Positions 39,355-47,641 of a DNA stretch of 64,000 bases are shown one piece after another. Made by a program: the position numbers and the translations under genes. Source of the stretch: Bifidobacterium choerinum (GTDB lineage Bacteria > Actinomycetota > Actinomycetes > Actinomycetales > Bifidobacteriaceae); assembly GCF_000741135.1 (NCBI RefSeq), contig NZ_JGYU01000001.1:1-64000 (forward strand), given 5' to 3'. Numbering within the stretch: position 1 is the stretch's first letter; each line of letters starts with the position of its first letter. A model generated the notes under the pieces. That model did not search any database, was not told where the DNA came from, and saw only the letters and a program-made list of their open reading frames with translations.

Positions 39355-40056
39355 ATGAGCAGACCATGCAAACCGCTGAACGAATCGATCGACCCGCAAT
39401 GGGCGCTCGCCCTCGCCCCCGTCGAGGCTCAGATCCACCGGATGGGCGACTTCCTGCACGAGCAGGCCGCCGAAGGCAGGCAGATCCTGCCGGACGCGCA
39501 CAACATCCTGCGCGCGTTCCGTGTGCCGCCGTTGCGCGACGTCAAGGTGCTCATCGTCGGGCAGGACCCGTATCCGACGCCGGGCTACCCGGTCGGCCTG
39601 AGCTTCTCGGTGGCGCCGGACGTGCGCCCGCTGCCCAAGAGCCTGATCAACATATATAAGGAACTGCAGGACGACCTGCATGTGCCGCCGCCGCGCAACG
39701 GCGACCTGAGCCCGTGGACGCGCCAGGGCGTCATGCTGCTCAACAGGAGCCTGACCGTCGAGGCGCACCGTCCGAACAGCCATCAGGACAAGGGCTGGAG
39801 GCCGGTCACCGACGCGGCCGTCAGGGCGCTCAACGACCGCGTCGACGACGACGGCAGGCCGCTGCCGCTCGTCGCGATCCTGTGGGGACGCAACGCGCAG
39901 ACGCTCGCGCCGCTGCTGACGAACGCCTTCATCATCGCCTCGGCGCATCCGAGCCCGCTGTCCGCCTCGCGCGGCTTCTTCGGCTCGCACCCGTTCTCGC
40001 GCGCGAACGCCGCGCTCGAGGCGATGGGCGCCTCCCCGATCGACTGGACGCTCTAG
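39355..40056 (+). CDS. ung: Uracil-DNA glycosylase (family 1)
   Basis: A 233-residue DNA repair enzyme that removes uracil from DNA. The catalytic motif is [17 protein letters not shown] (Asp71 activates water; the residue after GQDPY is Pro, as in several actinobacterial Ung proteins, rather than His). The uracil-binding and minor-groove motifs follow: [29 protein letters not shown] and [18 protein letters not shown] with the catalytic histidine. The TACCCT box 7 nt before the ATG supports this start over the longer frame. It is a single gene between the LytR_C gene (divergent) and the MoxR operon. Confidence 0.95.
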   Translation: MSRPCKPLNESIDPQWALALAPVEAQIHRMGDFLHEQAAEGRQILPDAHNILRAFRVPPLRDVKVLIVGQDPYPTPGYPVGLSFSVAPDVRPLPKSLINIYKELQDDLHVPPPRNGDLSPWTRQGVMLLNRSLTVEAHRPNSHQDKGWRPVTDAAVRALNDRVDDDGRPLPLVAILWGRNAQTLAPLLTNAFIIASAHPSPLSASRGFFGSHPFSRANAALEAMGASPIDWTL

Positions 40057-40113
40057 CGCCCCCGCGCGGGCCGTCGGCACCGGCGCCGGCGGACCGCGCT
40101 CAAGCATGGCAAG

Positions 40114-40119
40114 TACAAT
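40114..40119 (+). promoter_or_regulatory. -10 candidate for the MoxR/VWA operon
   Basis: TACAAT lies 40 nt upstream of the MoxR start and gives a leader of about 35 nt containing a weak AGAAGAG site. No clear -35 is visible. Confidence 0.4.
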
Positions 40120-40159
40120 GTGCTCTCGAACCTATCCGTACTACAGAAGAGTGCATGCC

Positions 40160-41218
40160 ATGGCCTTGTTCCAACAGCAACCACAGACGCCGCCCGCCGC
40201 CCCGCCCGCGGCCCCCAACCATCCGGCGCTGTCCGCCCAGGACGCGGCGCGTGCGCAGCAGCTCGTCGCCCGCATCCGCAACCGTTTCTCGGGCACGCTC
40301 GTCGGACAGGACAACCTGCGCGAATCGCTGATCACGACGCTCGTCGCCGGCGGCCACATCCTCATCGAATCGGTGCCGGGCCTGGCGAAGACGACGGCCG
40401 CGCAGACGCTCGCTACCTCGGTCTCCGGCACCTTCAAGCGCGTCCAGTGCACGCCCGACCTGATGCCCTCCGACCTCGTGGGCACACAGGTCTTCGACTT
40501 CTCGACGCAGCGCTTCTCGACGCAGATCGGCCCGATCCACGCGAACTTCGTGCTCCTCGACGAAATCAACCGTTCGAACGCGAAGACGCAGTCGGCGATG
40601 CTCGAGGCGATGGCCGAGGGCGCCACGACGATCGGCGGCCAGCGCATCCCGCTGCCCAAGCCGTTCATGGTCATCGCCACGCAGAACCCGATCGAGGAGG
40701 AGGGCACCTTCAACCTGCCCGAGGCGCAGATGGACCGCTTCATGATGAAGGCCGTCATGACCTATCCGACGCCCGAGCAGGAGGTCGCGATGCTCGCGAT
40801 GCTCACACGCCGCGGCTCCGACACTATCGACCCGACGGCCGTGACGCCGGACGTCGTCTCGATCCCCGACGTCGAGTTCCTGCGCTCCGCGGCCCGCCGC
40901 GTCCACGTCGCCGACCCGATCATGCGGTACGCCGTCGATATCGCCGACACGTCACGCGGCGGCGGCCCGAAGCCGGTCCAGGGGCTTGCGTCGCTCGTGC
41001 GCCTCGGCGCCTCGCCGCGCGCGTCGATCGCGCTCGTGCGCATCGGCCAGGCCTCGGCGTTGATGGCCGGCCGCGACTACGTGATCCCCGAGGACCTCAA
41101 GCGCTTCGCCCATGAGGTGCTGCGCCACCGCATCCTGCTGACCTTCGAGGCGCTCGCCGACGGCGTGACCGCCGACCAGGTCGTCGACCAGATCGTCCGG
41201 GCGGTCCCGGTTCCATGA
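40160..41218 (+). CDS. MoxR-family AAA+ ATPase
   Basis: A 352-residue chaperone-like ATPase. After a Pro/Gln-rich N-terminus the AAA_3 domain shows Walker A ESVPGLAKT (70-78), Walker B FVLLDEINRSNAKTQSAMLEAM, sensor motifs VIATQNPIEEEGTFNLPEAQMDRF and the helical lid with YVIPEDLKRFAHEVLRHR. MoxR ATPases work with VWA proteins encoded nearby to mature protein or metal complexes. Here it opens a six-gene operon in which several neighbours overlap by ATGA, starting with the DUF58 gene. Confidence 0.93.
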   Translation: MALFQQQPQTPPAAPPAAPNHPALSAQDAARAQQLVARIRNRFSGTLVGQDNLRESLITTLVAGGHILIESVPGLAKTTAAQTLATSVSGTFKRVQCTPDLMPSDLVGTQVFDFSTQRFSTQIGPIHANFVLLDEINRSNAKTQSAMLEAMAEGATTIGGQRIPLPKPFMVIATQNPIEEEGTFNLPEAQMDRFMMKAVMTYPTPEQEVAMLAMLTRRGSDTIDPTAVTPDVVSIPDVEFLRSAARRVHVADPIMRYAVDIADTSRGGGPKPVQGLASLVRLGASPRASIALVRIGQASALMAGRDYVIPEDLKRFAHEVLRHRILLTFEALADGVTADQVVDQIVRAVPVP

Positions 41219-42192
41219 TCGACGCCCGCCGACACGAAGACCCGGTGCGCCGGCGCATCGAGGCGCTGGGCACGTCGATGTCGCTGCCGACCGTCGCGCG
41301 CGCGCTCGGCGTGCTCGAGGGCGAGCACCGTTCGCCGCGGCGCGGCGGCACCGACGACCTGCTCGACGTGCGCGCCTACGAGATCGGCGACGAGGCGCGC
41401 CAGATCGACTGGAAGATCAGCGCGCGCTCCGGCCGCACGATGGTCGTGCAGCGCGAGCGCCGTGTGAGCAGCCGCGTCCACCTGCTGATGGACGCCGGCC
41501 GCGAGATGACGGCCACCTGCCCGTCGGGCGAGCATGCGTACGCCGTCGCCGCGAACGCGCTGTGCATGTTCGCGGCGCTGACGCTGCGCCGCAGCGACGA
41601 CGTCTCCCTCGTCCTGGGCGACGCGTCGCGCATCACGCGCGTGCCGTTCCACGGCGGCTTCGCGCAGTTCGAACGCACGATCGACGAGGCGTCCGAGCGC
41701 TCCTGGTCGCATCCGCGCAACCTCGGCGCGCTGCTCGACTACGCGGTCCGCCTGCGCGACCGCGACGCGCTCGTCGTATTGGCGACCGCAGACGGCGCCG
41801 TCGGCGACGGCGAGCTGCGCCGCATCCGCCGCATCGCCCAGACCCATCCCTTCGTCCTCATCGACGTCGCCACCGTCAACCCCTTCGCCGCCGAGCCGGT
41901 CGCCTCACGCCGCGGCTCGCGCGTCGTCGACGGCGTCAGCGGCCGGCGGGTCCCGGCGTTCCTGACGCGCCGCGCGCTCGCCGACGAGGTCGCCACGCAC
42001 CGCGCGTACCGCGTCTCGGCACTGCGCCAGGAGCTTTCGCGCGCCGGCGCCCGGCTCATCCACGCCGATTCGAGCGAGGCGATGTTCCATGACTTCGTCC
42101 GGTTGATCTCACTGAGTTGTCTGGGCTCGCCCGGCGCGCGCTCGCATCTGCGCGCCGGAGCGACGGCGCCGCGCAAGGAGGTGTCCGTATGA
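41215..42192 (+). CDS. DUF58 domain protein
   Basis: A 325-residue protein of the DUF58 (VWA-related) family that almost always sits next to MoxR ATPases. The signature is GEHRSPRRGGTDDLLDVRAYEIGDEARQIDWKISARSGRTMVVQRERR (about 38-85), followed by a degenerate VWA-like region beginning VHLLMDAGREMTAT. Unlike many DUF58 proteins, it has no N-terminal membrane helices and is probably soluble. The start codon overlaps the MoxR stop (ATGA). Presumed partner or adaptor of the MoxR ATPase; activity unproven. Confidence 0.9.
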   Translation: MIDARRHEDPVRRRIEALGTSMSLPTVARALGVLEGEHRSPRRGGTDDLLDVRAYEIGDEARQIDWKISARSGRTMVVQRERRVSSRVHLLMDAGREMTATCPSGEHAYAVAANALCMFAALTLRRSDDVSLVLGDASRITRVPFHGGFAQFERTIDEASERSWSHPRNLGALLDYAVRLRDRDALVVLATADGAVGDGELRRIRRIAQTHPFVLIDVATVNPFAAEPVASRRGSRVVDGVSGRRVPAFLTRRALADEVATHRAYRVSALRQELSRAGARLIHADSSEAMFHDFVRLISLSCLGSPGARSHLRAGATAPRKEVSV

Positions 42193-42722
42193 GCCGCCCC
42201 GTCATCGCGATGCTGCTGCTCGCCGTCGAATCCGATGAACTGACGGCCGTTCCGGCACCGCGGCTCACGACGCCGCTGTGGATCTGCGCCGGCGTCGCGC
42301 TCGCCGTCGCGGCCGTCTGCGTCGCGCTCGCGTTCATGCCGAAGCGCACGCGGACGGCGCGCCGGCCCTCCGGCGCGCACGCCGAAGGCTCCGACAGGCG
42401 CGCCTGGCTCGCGCGCATCGACGCCGTCGTGCACGACTACGACGCGCGGAGGATCACGGCCGACGAGGCCTACGCGCGGCTCGCCGCGATCGCTCGCGCC
42501 TTCGCATCGGCGAGGACGGGACGCCCGCTCGCCACGCGCACGCTGCGCGACCTCGAACGCGAGCCGCGCGGCGGCGACGCCGGCAACTGGGACGCGCTGC
42601 GCATGACGATCGCCGCGCTCTACCCGCCCGAATTCGCCGATGGCGGCCATCCGGACGCGCGCGAGGCGTCGGTCGCGACGGCCGCCGGCTGGGTGTCCGA
42701 TCTTGTGGAAAGGTGGCGCTGA
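42189..42722 (+). CDS. Small membrane protein of the MoxR/VWA operon
   Basis: A 177-residue protein with one transmembrane helix (about 32-55, LWICAGVALAVAAVCVALAFMP) followed by a basic stretch and a cytoplasmic helical domain (WLARIDAVVHDYDARRITADEAYARLAAIARAFASARTG). Position and topology parallel the small membrane protein (DUF4381-like) found at this place in many BatA-type operons, but sequence similarity is too weak to name it. AAGGAGG upstream and an ATGA overlap with the DUF58 gene support the start. Confidence 0.78.
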   Translation: MSRPVIAMLLLAVESDELTAVPAPRLTTPLWICAGVALAVAAVCVALAFMPKRTRTARRPSGAHAEGSDRRAWLARIDAVVHDYDARRITADEAYARLAAIARAFASARTGRPLATRTLRDLEREPRGGDAGNWDALRMTIAALYPPEFADGGHPDAREASVATAAGWVSDLVERWR

Positions 42723-42724
42723 CG

Positions 42725-43777
42725 ATGCTGCACTGGCAATGGCCCTGGGCGATCCCGATCGCCTTCGCCGCGGCATGCGCGATCGGCGCGCTCGCCTTCT
42801 GGCTCAACGCGCGCGGCGGCGCCGACCCGGCGGACGCCGAGGCCTGGGACGTCGACGACGGTCTCGAGACCGAGCTGGGCGCGCGGCTGGCGCGCCAATG
42901 GCGCCGGCTCAACCGCGCGGCCGCGGCGCTCGTCGCGCTCGCGCTCGCGCTCGCCTGCGTGTTCGCGGCGCGCCCGGCCCAGGTGGACGCCTCCGACGAA
43001 CGCAGCGCGACGCGCGACATCGTGCTGTGCCTCGACGTCTCCGGCTCGGCGCTGCCCTACGACCGTCAGGTGATCGACACCTACCGTTCGCTCGTCGGGC
43101 ATTTCCGCGGCGAACGCATCGGCATGAGCATCTTCAATTCGACGTCGCGCACCGTGTTCCCGCTCACCGACGACTACGCGATGGTCAGCCGCCAGCTCGA
43201 CGAGGCGAGCGCATTGCTCGCCGGCGTCGAATCGCAGGACGACATCGACGACATGACCGACCGGCAGTACCAGCAGGTCTCCGACTGGCTCGCCGGCACG
43301 CAGAACCGCAAGAACGCGACGAGCCTGATCGGCGACGGCCTCGTCAGCTGCGCGGCGATGCTGCCCGGCTTCTCCTACGGGCGCTCGTCGTCGGACATGA
43401 GCCGCGATGCGTCGATCGTCCTGGCGACCGACAACGTCGTCTCCGGCACGCCCACCTACACGCTCGACGAGGCGCTCGCGATGACGTCGAAGGCGCACAT
43501 CGCCGTCGACGGCCTGTTCTCCGGCCCCGAGCAGAGCGAGGGCGACGAGGCGACGCAGCAGATGCGCACGCTCATCGAGAGGCACGGCGGCGTCTTCCTG
43601 ACGCGCGCTGACGGCGATTCGGTCGACGCGCTCGTGCGTTCGATCGACGCGCGGCGCACGAAGGACGTCGAGAACGCAGGCCGCGCCGCATGGACGGACG
43701 CGCCGGGCTGGTGGACGCTCGCGCTCGCCGCGCTCGTCGGCGCATGGCTGCTCGTGGCTTGGAGGTTGAGACGATGA
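42725..43777 (+). CDS. VWA-domain membrane protein (BatA-like)
   Basis: A 350-residue protein with two N-terminal hydrophobic helices (about 8-26 and 66-82), an extracytoplasmic or membrane-proximal VWA domain (about 98-310) and a C-terminal helix (about 326-346, WWTLALAALVGAWLLVAWRL). The metal-ion-dependent adhesion site is intact at its first part (LCLDVSGS, D-x-S-x-S, 104-108). The overall layout (helices, VWA, helix) is that of BatA/BatB aerotolerance-type proteins. An AAAGGTGG site precedes the ATG. It overlaps the next VWA gene by ATGA. Confidence 0.88.
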   Translation: MLHWQWPWAIPIAFAAACAIGALAFWLNARGGADPADAEAWDVDDGLETELGARLARQWRRLNRAAAALVALALALACVFAARPAQVDASDERSATRDIVLCLDVSGSALPYDRQVIDTYRSLVGHFRGERIGMSIFNSTSRTVFPLTDDYAMVSRQLDEASALLAGVESQDDIDDMTDRQYQQVSDWLAGTQNRKNATSLIGDGLVSCAAMLPGFSYGRSSSDMSRDASIVLATDNVVSGTPTYTLDEALAMTSKAHIAVDGLFSGPEQSEGDEATQQMRTLIERHGGVFLTRADGDSVDALVRSIDARRTKDVENAGRAAWTDAPGWWTLALAALVGAWLLVAWRLRR

Positions 43778-44784
43778 ACGGATTCACCTTCGCGCCGGCG
43801 CTCGGATGGGTCGTCGGCTCCCTGTTCGCGGCCGTGCTCGTCGCGCTCGCCGTCGGCGTCGTCGTGCTGCATGTGCGCCGCCGTGGCGACGAGACGCTCG
43901 GCATGTGCGTCAGGCGCGCCGCGATCTGCGTGCTGCTCGCCGTGATCGCATTGACGCCGAGCGTCGCGACGACGACGACGAGCCGCGCCGTGAACGCGAC
44001 CGACGTTGTCATCGCCGCCGACGTCACCGGCTCGATGGGCGTGTCCGACGCGACCTACGGCGACCGGCGCGACGTCAGCCGCCTCGACGCGGCGAAGGCG
44101 GCGATCGACGACATCACGGCGACCTACGCGAACTCGAGCTTCGCGGCCGTCAGCTTCGGCTCGTCGGGCACGCTCGACGTGCCGCTGACGCCTGACGCGG
44201 CGGCGATCGACCATTGGGCGTCGTCGCTGCGCGTCGAGCCGACGGCCGCGTCGTCGGGATCGTCGGCGGACGCGGCGATCGACCAGCTGCTGCTGACGCT
44301 CAAATCGATCCGCGACGCGCATCCCGACGACCGCATCGTGCTGTATCTGATCACCGACGGCGAGCAGACGATCCCGACGTCGCGGCGCACGTTCTCGTCG
44401 CTGCGCCGCTATCTCGACGACGCCTGCGTCATCGGCGTCGGTACCGAGGCCGGCGGCAAGGTGCCGAAGCCGGCGGCCGACGGCGCGGACGGCGGATGGG
44501 TCGTCGACCCGTCGACAGGCCAGCCGGGCGTGTCGATCATGGACCGGCGCCAGATCGAGTCGATCGCCGACGAACTGAGCGGGTCGGCGCTGTTCACCGA
44601 CTCCGGCGGCACCGTCGCCTCGTCGGCGATCGCGAAGGAGTCGCGCCGGTGGCGCGCGACGACGACGGACAAGGAACGCGTGCGCGTCACGCCGGTCGTC
44701 TGGCCGCTCGTGCTCGCGCTGCTCGCCGTCATGGCCTGGGAGGCCGGCGCATGGTTCGGCCAGTCGAGGAGGCTGCTGCAATGA
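43774..44784 (+). CDS. Second VWA-domain membrane protein (BatB-like)
   Basis: A 336-residue protein with the same layout as the preceding one: two N-terminal helices, a VWA domain (about 75-290) and a C-terminal helix (VWPLVLALLAVMAWEAGAWF). Its MIDAS motif is IAADVTGSMG, with Thr in place of the usual Ser (D-x-T-x-S, 83-87). Later elements, including VLYLITDGEQT, keep the metal-site aspartate. Two VWA proteins in tandem are typical of MoxR-BatA-BatB clusters. Starts and stops overlap on both sides (ATGA). Confidence 0.88.
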   Translation: MNGFTFAPALGWVVGSLFAAVLVALAVGVVVLHVRRRGDETLGMCVRRAAICVLLAVIALTPSVATTTTSRAVNATDVVIAADVTGSMGVSDATYGDRRDVSRLDAAKAAIDDITATYANSSFAAVSFGSSGTLDVPLTPDAAAIDHWASSLRVEPTAASSGSSADAAIDQLLLTLKSIRDAHPDDRIVLYLITDGEQTIPTSRRTFSSLRRYLDDACVIGVGTEAGGKVPKPAADGADGGWVVDPSTGQPGVSIMDRRQIESIADELSGSALFTDSGGTVASSAIAKESRRWRATTTDKERVRVTPVVWPLVLALLAVMAWEAGAWFGQSRRLLQ

Positions 44785-45383
44785 CCGACGCATCATCCAA
44801 CGCATCATCCAACGCATCATCCAAACCGGAACGCCGCGCGCGCCGTCTGCCGCTCGCCGCGCGCATCGTACTGCTCGCCGTCGCCGTCGTGGCCGTGGCC
44901 GTGGCCGTCTGGTCGCTGTGGAACGTCCACGCCGCCGACGAGAACGCCGACGCCACGGCGACGCTGACGCGCACGATCGACGAGGCGTCGAAGCCCGACG
45001 CCGACCTCAGGCGACTGCTCACGCAGCAGCGGCAGACCGACGCGCGCTACGACGCGCTGATGGCGGCGAAGGCGACGCTGCTGCCGCAGCTCGCCACGTC
45101 CGTCGAGCGCAACGCCGAGGTCTCCAGGGCGCTGACCGGGCGGATCGAGGACCGCATCGCGCAGGAAGAGCAGGACCGCCAGAACCAGAACGCCGACGGC
45201 AAACGCACGCAGGACGCCGAACGCGGCGCCGACCCGGCGCTCGACGAACAGGAACGCCGCAAGCTCGAGGAGCTGCTCAGGAACAACGAGCCGACCGCAG
45301 GCGACGACGCCACGGCGACGCAGGACGGCAAGCGCACGCAGCAGGGAGGCACGGCCGGAAACCGCGACGCCAAACCCTGGTAG
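44781..45383 (+). CDS. Bitopic membrane protein ending the MoxR/VWA operon
   Basis: A 200-residue protein. The first 15 residues are encoded by a threefold 12-bp repeat (SSNASSNASSK). One transmembrane helix follows (about 27-48, LAARIVLLAVAVVAVAVAVWSLW), then an outer, highly charged helical/coiled-coil region (QTDARYDALMAAKATLLPQLATSVERNAEVSRALTGRIEDRIAQEEQDRQ) and a polar, Gln-rich tail. No family recognised. The ATGA overlap ties it to the VWA operon; the GC-rich hairpin at 45392-45418 follows. Confidence 0.75.
   Translation: MTDASSNASSNASSKPERRARRLPLAARIVLLAVAVVAVAVAVWSLWNVHAADENADATATLTRTIDEASKPDADLRRLLTQQRQTDARYDALMAAKATLLPQLATSVERNAEVSRALTGRIEDRIAQEEQDRQNQNADGKRTQDAERGADPALDEQERRKLEELLRNNEPTAGDDATATQDGKRTQQGGTAGNRDAKPW
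44790..44825 (+). repeat. Three tandem 12-bp units at the start of a coding region
   Basis: GCATCATCCAAC, GCATCATCCAAC, GCATCATCCAAA. The unit length is a multiple of three, so changes in copy number would keep the frame and only lengthen or shorten the N-terminal SSN repeat. Confidence 0.8.
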
Positions 45384-45391
45384 CGGCGCTC

Positions 45392-45418
45392 CCCCGCCGG
45401 CGCCGGGCGCCGGCGGGG
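45392..45418 (+). terminator. GC-rich hairpin after the MoxR/VWA operon
   Basis: Perfect 12-nt arms CCCCGCCGGCGC / GCGCCGGCGGGG with a 3-nt loop, 8 nt past the last stop codon. No T tract. Confidence 0.65.
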
Positions 45419-45447
45419 TGCACATCATGCGCATCACGGGCCCGACC

Positions 45448-45533
45448 GTATCCACAATCGGTGGATGCGGCCGGGTCCTTCCACATCCGCTGTGGATAGA
45501 GAAGGCTGTTATCCACACGCCGTGTCGTCCACA
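45448..45533. promoter_or_regulatory. Cluster of DnaA-box-like sites
   Basis: Within 86 bp: GTATCCACA (45448-45456, 8 of 9 bases), TGTGGATAG (45491-45499, reverse orientation, 8 of 9), TTATCCACA (45509-45517, perfect) and TCGTCCACA (45525-45533, 7 of 9), with weaker TCCACA-like sites between. The region is a 220-bp gap between the MoxR operon and the WXG-like gene, without dnaA or dnaN nearby. Confidence 0.6.
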
Positions 45534-45614
45534 TTCCGGGGCCGAGCCACCCTTCCGGTCACAACGCCCGATCCGGCTGGACACGGCGGCCGTCCCGGAC
45601 GTCCAATGGGACCC

Positions 45615-45992
45615 ATGGATACGACACAGCACATCTTGCAGATGGCCGGCCCGTCCCACGGACGCCGGCCGATACGACCGCTGGGCGGCGCGCCGACGCT
45701 GATGCCGCCCGCCACGCCGCAGCCGCTGTTCCGGGACGCCGACGGCACGGCGATGCTCGAGGCCGCGATGGCCGACTGCCACCGGATCATGCAGCGGATG
45801 GCGCGCGAATGCGCGGCGACGCTCGACGAGGCCGCCGCCTCGCTCGGCGCCGCCGCGATCGACGGCTGGCACGGCACGGCCGCCGAACTCTACCGCGAGC
45901 GCATCCGTTCGGCCGGCGCGCAGGCGCGCATCGTGCGCGCGCAGGCCGATCTCGCACCGGCGATGCTGCTGGCGACGGGAGGTGCGCGATGA
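45615..45992 (+). CDS. WXG100-like helical protein paired with a hydrolase
   Basis: About 125 residues. After a disordered, Pro-rich N-terminus (1-40) two helices flank a Trp-x-Gly turn: AAMADCHRIMQRMARECAATLDEAAASLGAA, then IDGWHGTAAELYRERIRSAGAQARIVRAQADL. W-H-G at 85-87 and the helix-turn-helix shape match WXG100/ESX-type proteins, and the GWHG turn resembles the orphan WXG100 protein at 35738. Start codons at 45606 and 45615 are both possible; no strong ribosome binding site is seen. Its stop overlaps the start of the hydrolase gene (ATGA), so the two are made together. Export by type VII secretion is inferred, not shown. Confidence 0.68.
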   Translation: MDTTQHILQMAGPSHGRRPIRPLGGAPTLMPPATPQPLFRDADGTAMLEAAMADCHRIMQRMARECAATLDEAAASLGAAAIDGWHGTAAELYRERIRSAGAQARIVRAQADLAPAMLLATGGAR

Positions 45993-47560
45993 CCGGACGG
46001 GTGACATCCTCGGTATACGGCGGCTCCTACGGCGTCGCCGACGACGGCGCCTACCGCGCGGCCTGGGCGCGGCTCGAGGCGGCCCGGAGCACGCTCACGG
46101 CATGCGCCGACGCTTGGACGCGCACGGCCTTCGCGCTGTCGACGCGCCAGATGGACGTGCTCGCGCGGCTGCCCGCCGTCGAGGCCGCCGGCGGCGCGGC
46201 GGCAGCCTCGGCGGCGCTGACGCACCGCATCACGCGCGCCGTCGACGCCTGCAACGACATCGGCACGATGCTGCGCCGCATCGGCGACGAATGCGGCCGC
46301 CTCGCCGACCTCGTCGCACGCGCCCACGGCCTGTACAACGCGGCCGAGTCGGGCAGCCGCAGGCTGACGTCGAAGGCCGTGCAGCTGCTGACGACGCTCA
46401 ACCCGGCGGCGATGGCGGCGCTCGCCGCCGGCGTCGGCCTGTACGGGGCGTCGGTCGGCCGCGCCGTCGACGGGTCCTGCGGCGCCGCCGACGGCTCCTC
46501 CGGCATCGCCCATGCCTCGCATGCCACGGCGTGGATGCAGGAGGGGCTGATGGCCGGCATCGGCGCGCACCTCTCCGGCATCGCCGCTCTCGGCGCACCG
46601 GGCGGACTGGCCGGTCCGGGAGGCCTGTCCGCGCTCGGCTCGCTCGGCGACGACGGACGGCACGTCGCCGCGGCGGCCGGCGGCATCGCCGCGGTGAGCG
46701 CGCCGGCCAACGACCGGCTGCAGGGCGACCGTCTCGTTGTCGCATGCGTCTCGCCGCTGCCCGACGCGCGCCCGGTGGGCTACGTCGACTCCACCGCCGC
46801 GGCGCTGCACGACCTGCGCCGGCTCGGCGCCGCGAACGGCGACGGCGCGCGCACCGGCCTGTCGTACGCGACGATCGCGATCTCGCGCTATGCGCGCGAG
46901 GACGGCACGAACGCGTGGCTCGTCACGATCCCGGGCACCGACGGGCAGCCGGATTCGCCCTTCGGGTGGGAGCAGAACGTCGAACTGATGGGCGACGACG
47001 CGGTGCGGCGCGCGCGTGCGGACAGCGCGCGCTTCGTCGCCGAGGCGATGCGGCTCGCCGGCGTCGGCGCCGACGACCCGGTCGCGCTCGTCGGGCACTC
47101 GCAGGGCGGCATCGTCGCGGCGACGCTCGCGAGCGACTACGTCGACGAGTTCCGCATCGAGCACATCGTGACCGCCGGCTCGCCGATCGCGAACCATCCG
47201 GTCGGCGACGACGTGTGGGTGACGAGCGTCGAGATGGAGGACGAGCTCGTCGCCGCGCTCGACGGGGCCGCGAGCCCGCAGTCCGACCGATGGCTGACGG
47301 TGCGCGGCGCGCTCGCCGCTGACGGCGACGACGGACGGCTGCTCGCCTCGAGTCCGGTCGACATCGGCGACGGGCCGCTGCCGCTGACGCACGACCTCGC
47401 GTTCCACGAGGCCGCGTACGCGAACGCCGCGCAACTCGGCTCGCCGGCGCTCGAGCGGCACGACATGCATCTGCGCGCGACGATCGGGGGCGGCTATCAG
47501 GGCACGACGTACTGGCAGGGCCGCATCGGCGACGACACGGACGACGGGCGGCACCGGTGA
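45989..47560 (+). CDS. Helical N-terminal domain fused to alpha/beta hydrolase, partner of WXG-like protein
   Basis: 523 residues. The first ~130 are helical and WXG/LXG-like in character (AWARLEAARSTLTACADAWTRTAFAL; HRITRAVDACNDIGTMLRRIGDECGRLADLV), followed by an Ala/Gly-rich, partly hydrophobic linker (140-245). The C-terminal half is an alpha/beta hydrolase: VTIPGTDGQ strand, nucleophile elbow LVGHSQGG (Ser371), IVTAGSPIA strand; the catalytic histidine is probably His454 in LTHDLAFH or His467 in ERHDMHL. Gene fusions of ESX-like helical domains with DUF1023-type lipases or esterases are known in Actinobacteria. No signal peptide is evident. Co-translated with the WXG-like protein. A secreted lipase or toxin-like effector is a hypothesis only. 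Confidence 0.75.
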   Translation: MTGRVTSSVYGGSYGVADDGAYRAAWARLEAARSTLTACADAWTRTAFALSTRQMDVLARLPAVEAAGGAAAASAALTHRITRAVDACNDIGTMLRRIGDECGRLADLVARAHGLYNAAESGSRRLTSKAVQLLTTLNPAAMAALAAGVGLYGASVGRAVDGSCGAADGSSGIAHASHATAWMQEGLMAGIGAHLSGIAALGAPGGLAGPGGLSALGSLGDDGRHVAAAAGGIAAVSAPANDRLQGDRLVVACVSPLPDARPVGYVDSTAAALHDLRRLGAANGDGARTGLSYATIAISRYAREDGTNAWLVTIPGTDGQPDSPFGWEQNVELMGDDAVRRARADSARFVAEAMRLAGVGADDPVALVGHSQGGIVAATLASDYVDEFRIEHIVTAGSPIANHPVGDDVWVTSVEMEDELVAALDGAASPQSDRWLTVRGALAADGDDGRLLASSPVDIGDGPLPLTHDLAFHEAAYANAAQLGSPALERHDMHLRATIGGGYQGTTYWQGRIGDDTDDGRHR

Positions 47561-47628
47561 CGGACGCACGGACGGCGCCGGCCGTCTCATGGATGGGACG
47601 GCGGTGCCCGCGCGTTCACGGCCCTGCG

Positions 47629-47634
47629 TAGAGT
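47629..47634 (+). promoter_or_regulatory. -10 box of leaderless promoter for purB
   Basis: TAGAGT ends 7 nt before ATG47642. The intervening GAGGGGC could also serve as a close ribosome binding site. Confidence 0.45.
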
Positions 47635-47641
47635 GAGGGGC

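Noticed and set aside
45448..45533. Chromosomal origin of replication
   Set aside because: Despite the DnaA-box-like cluster there is no dnaA, dnaN, recF, gyrB or rpmH nearby and no AT-rich unwinding region.
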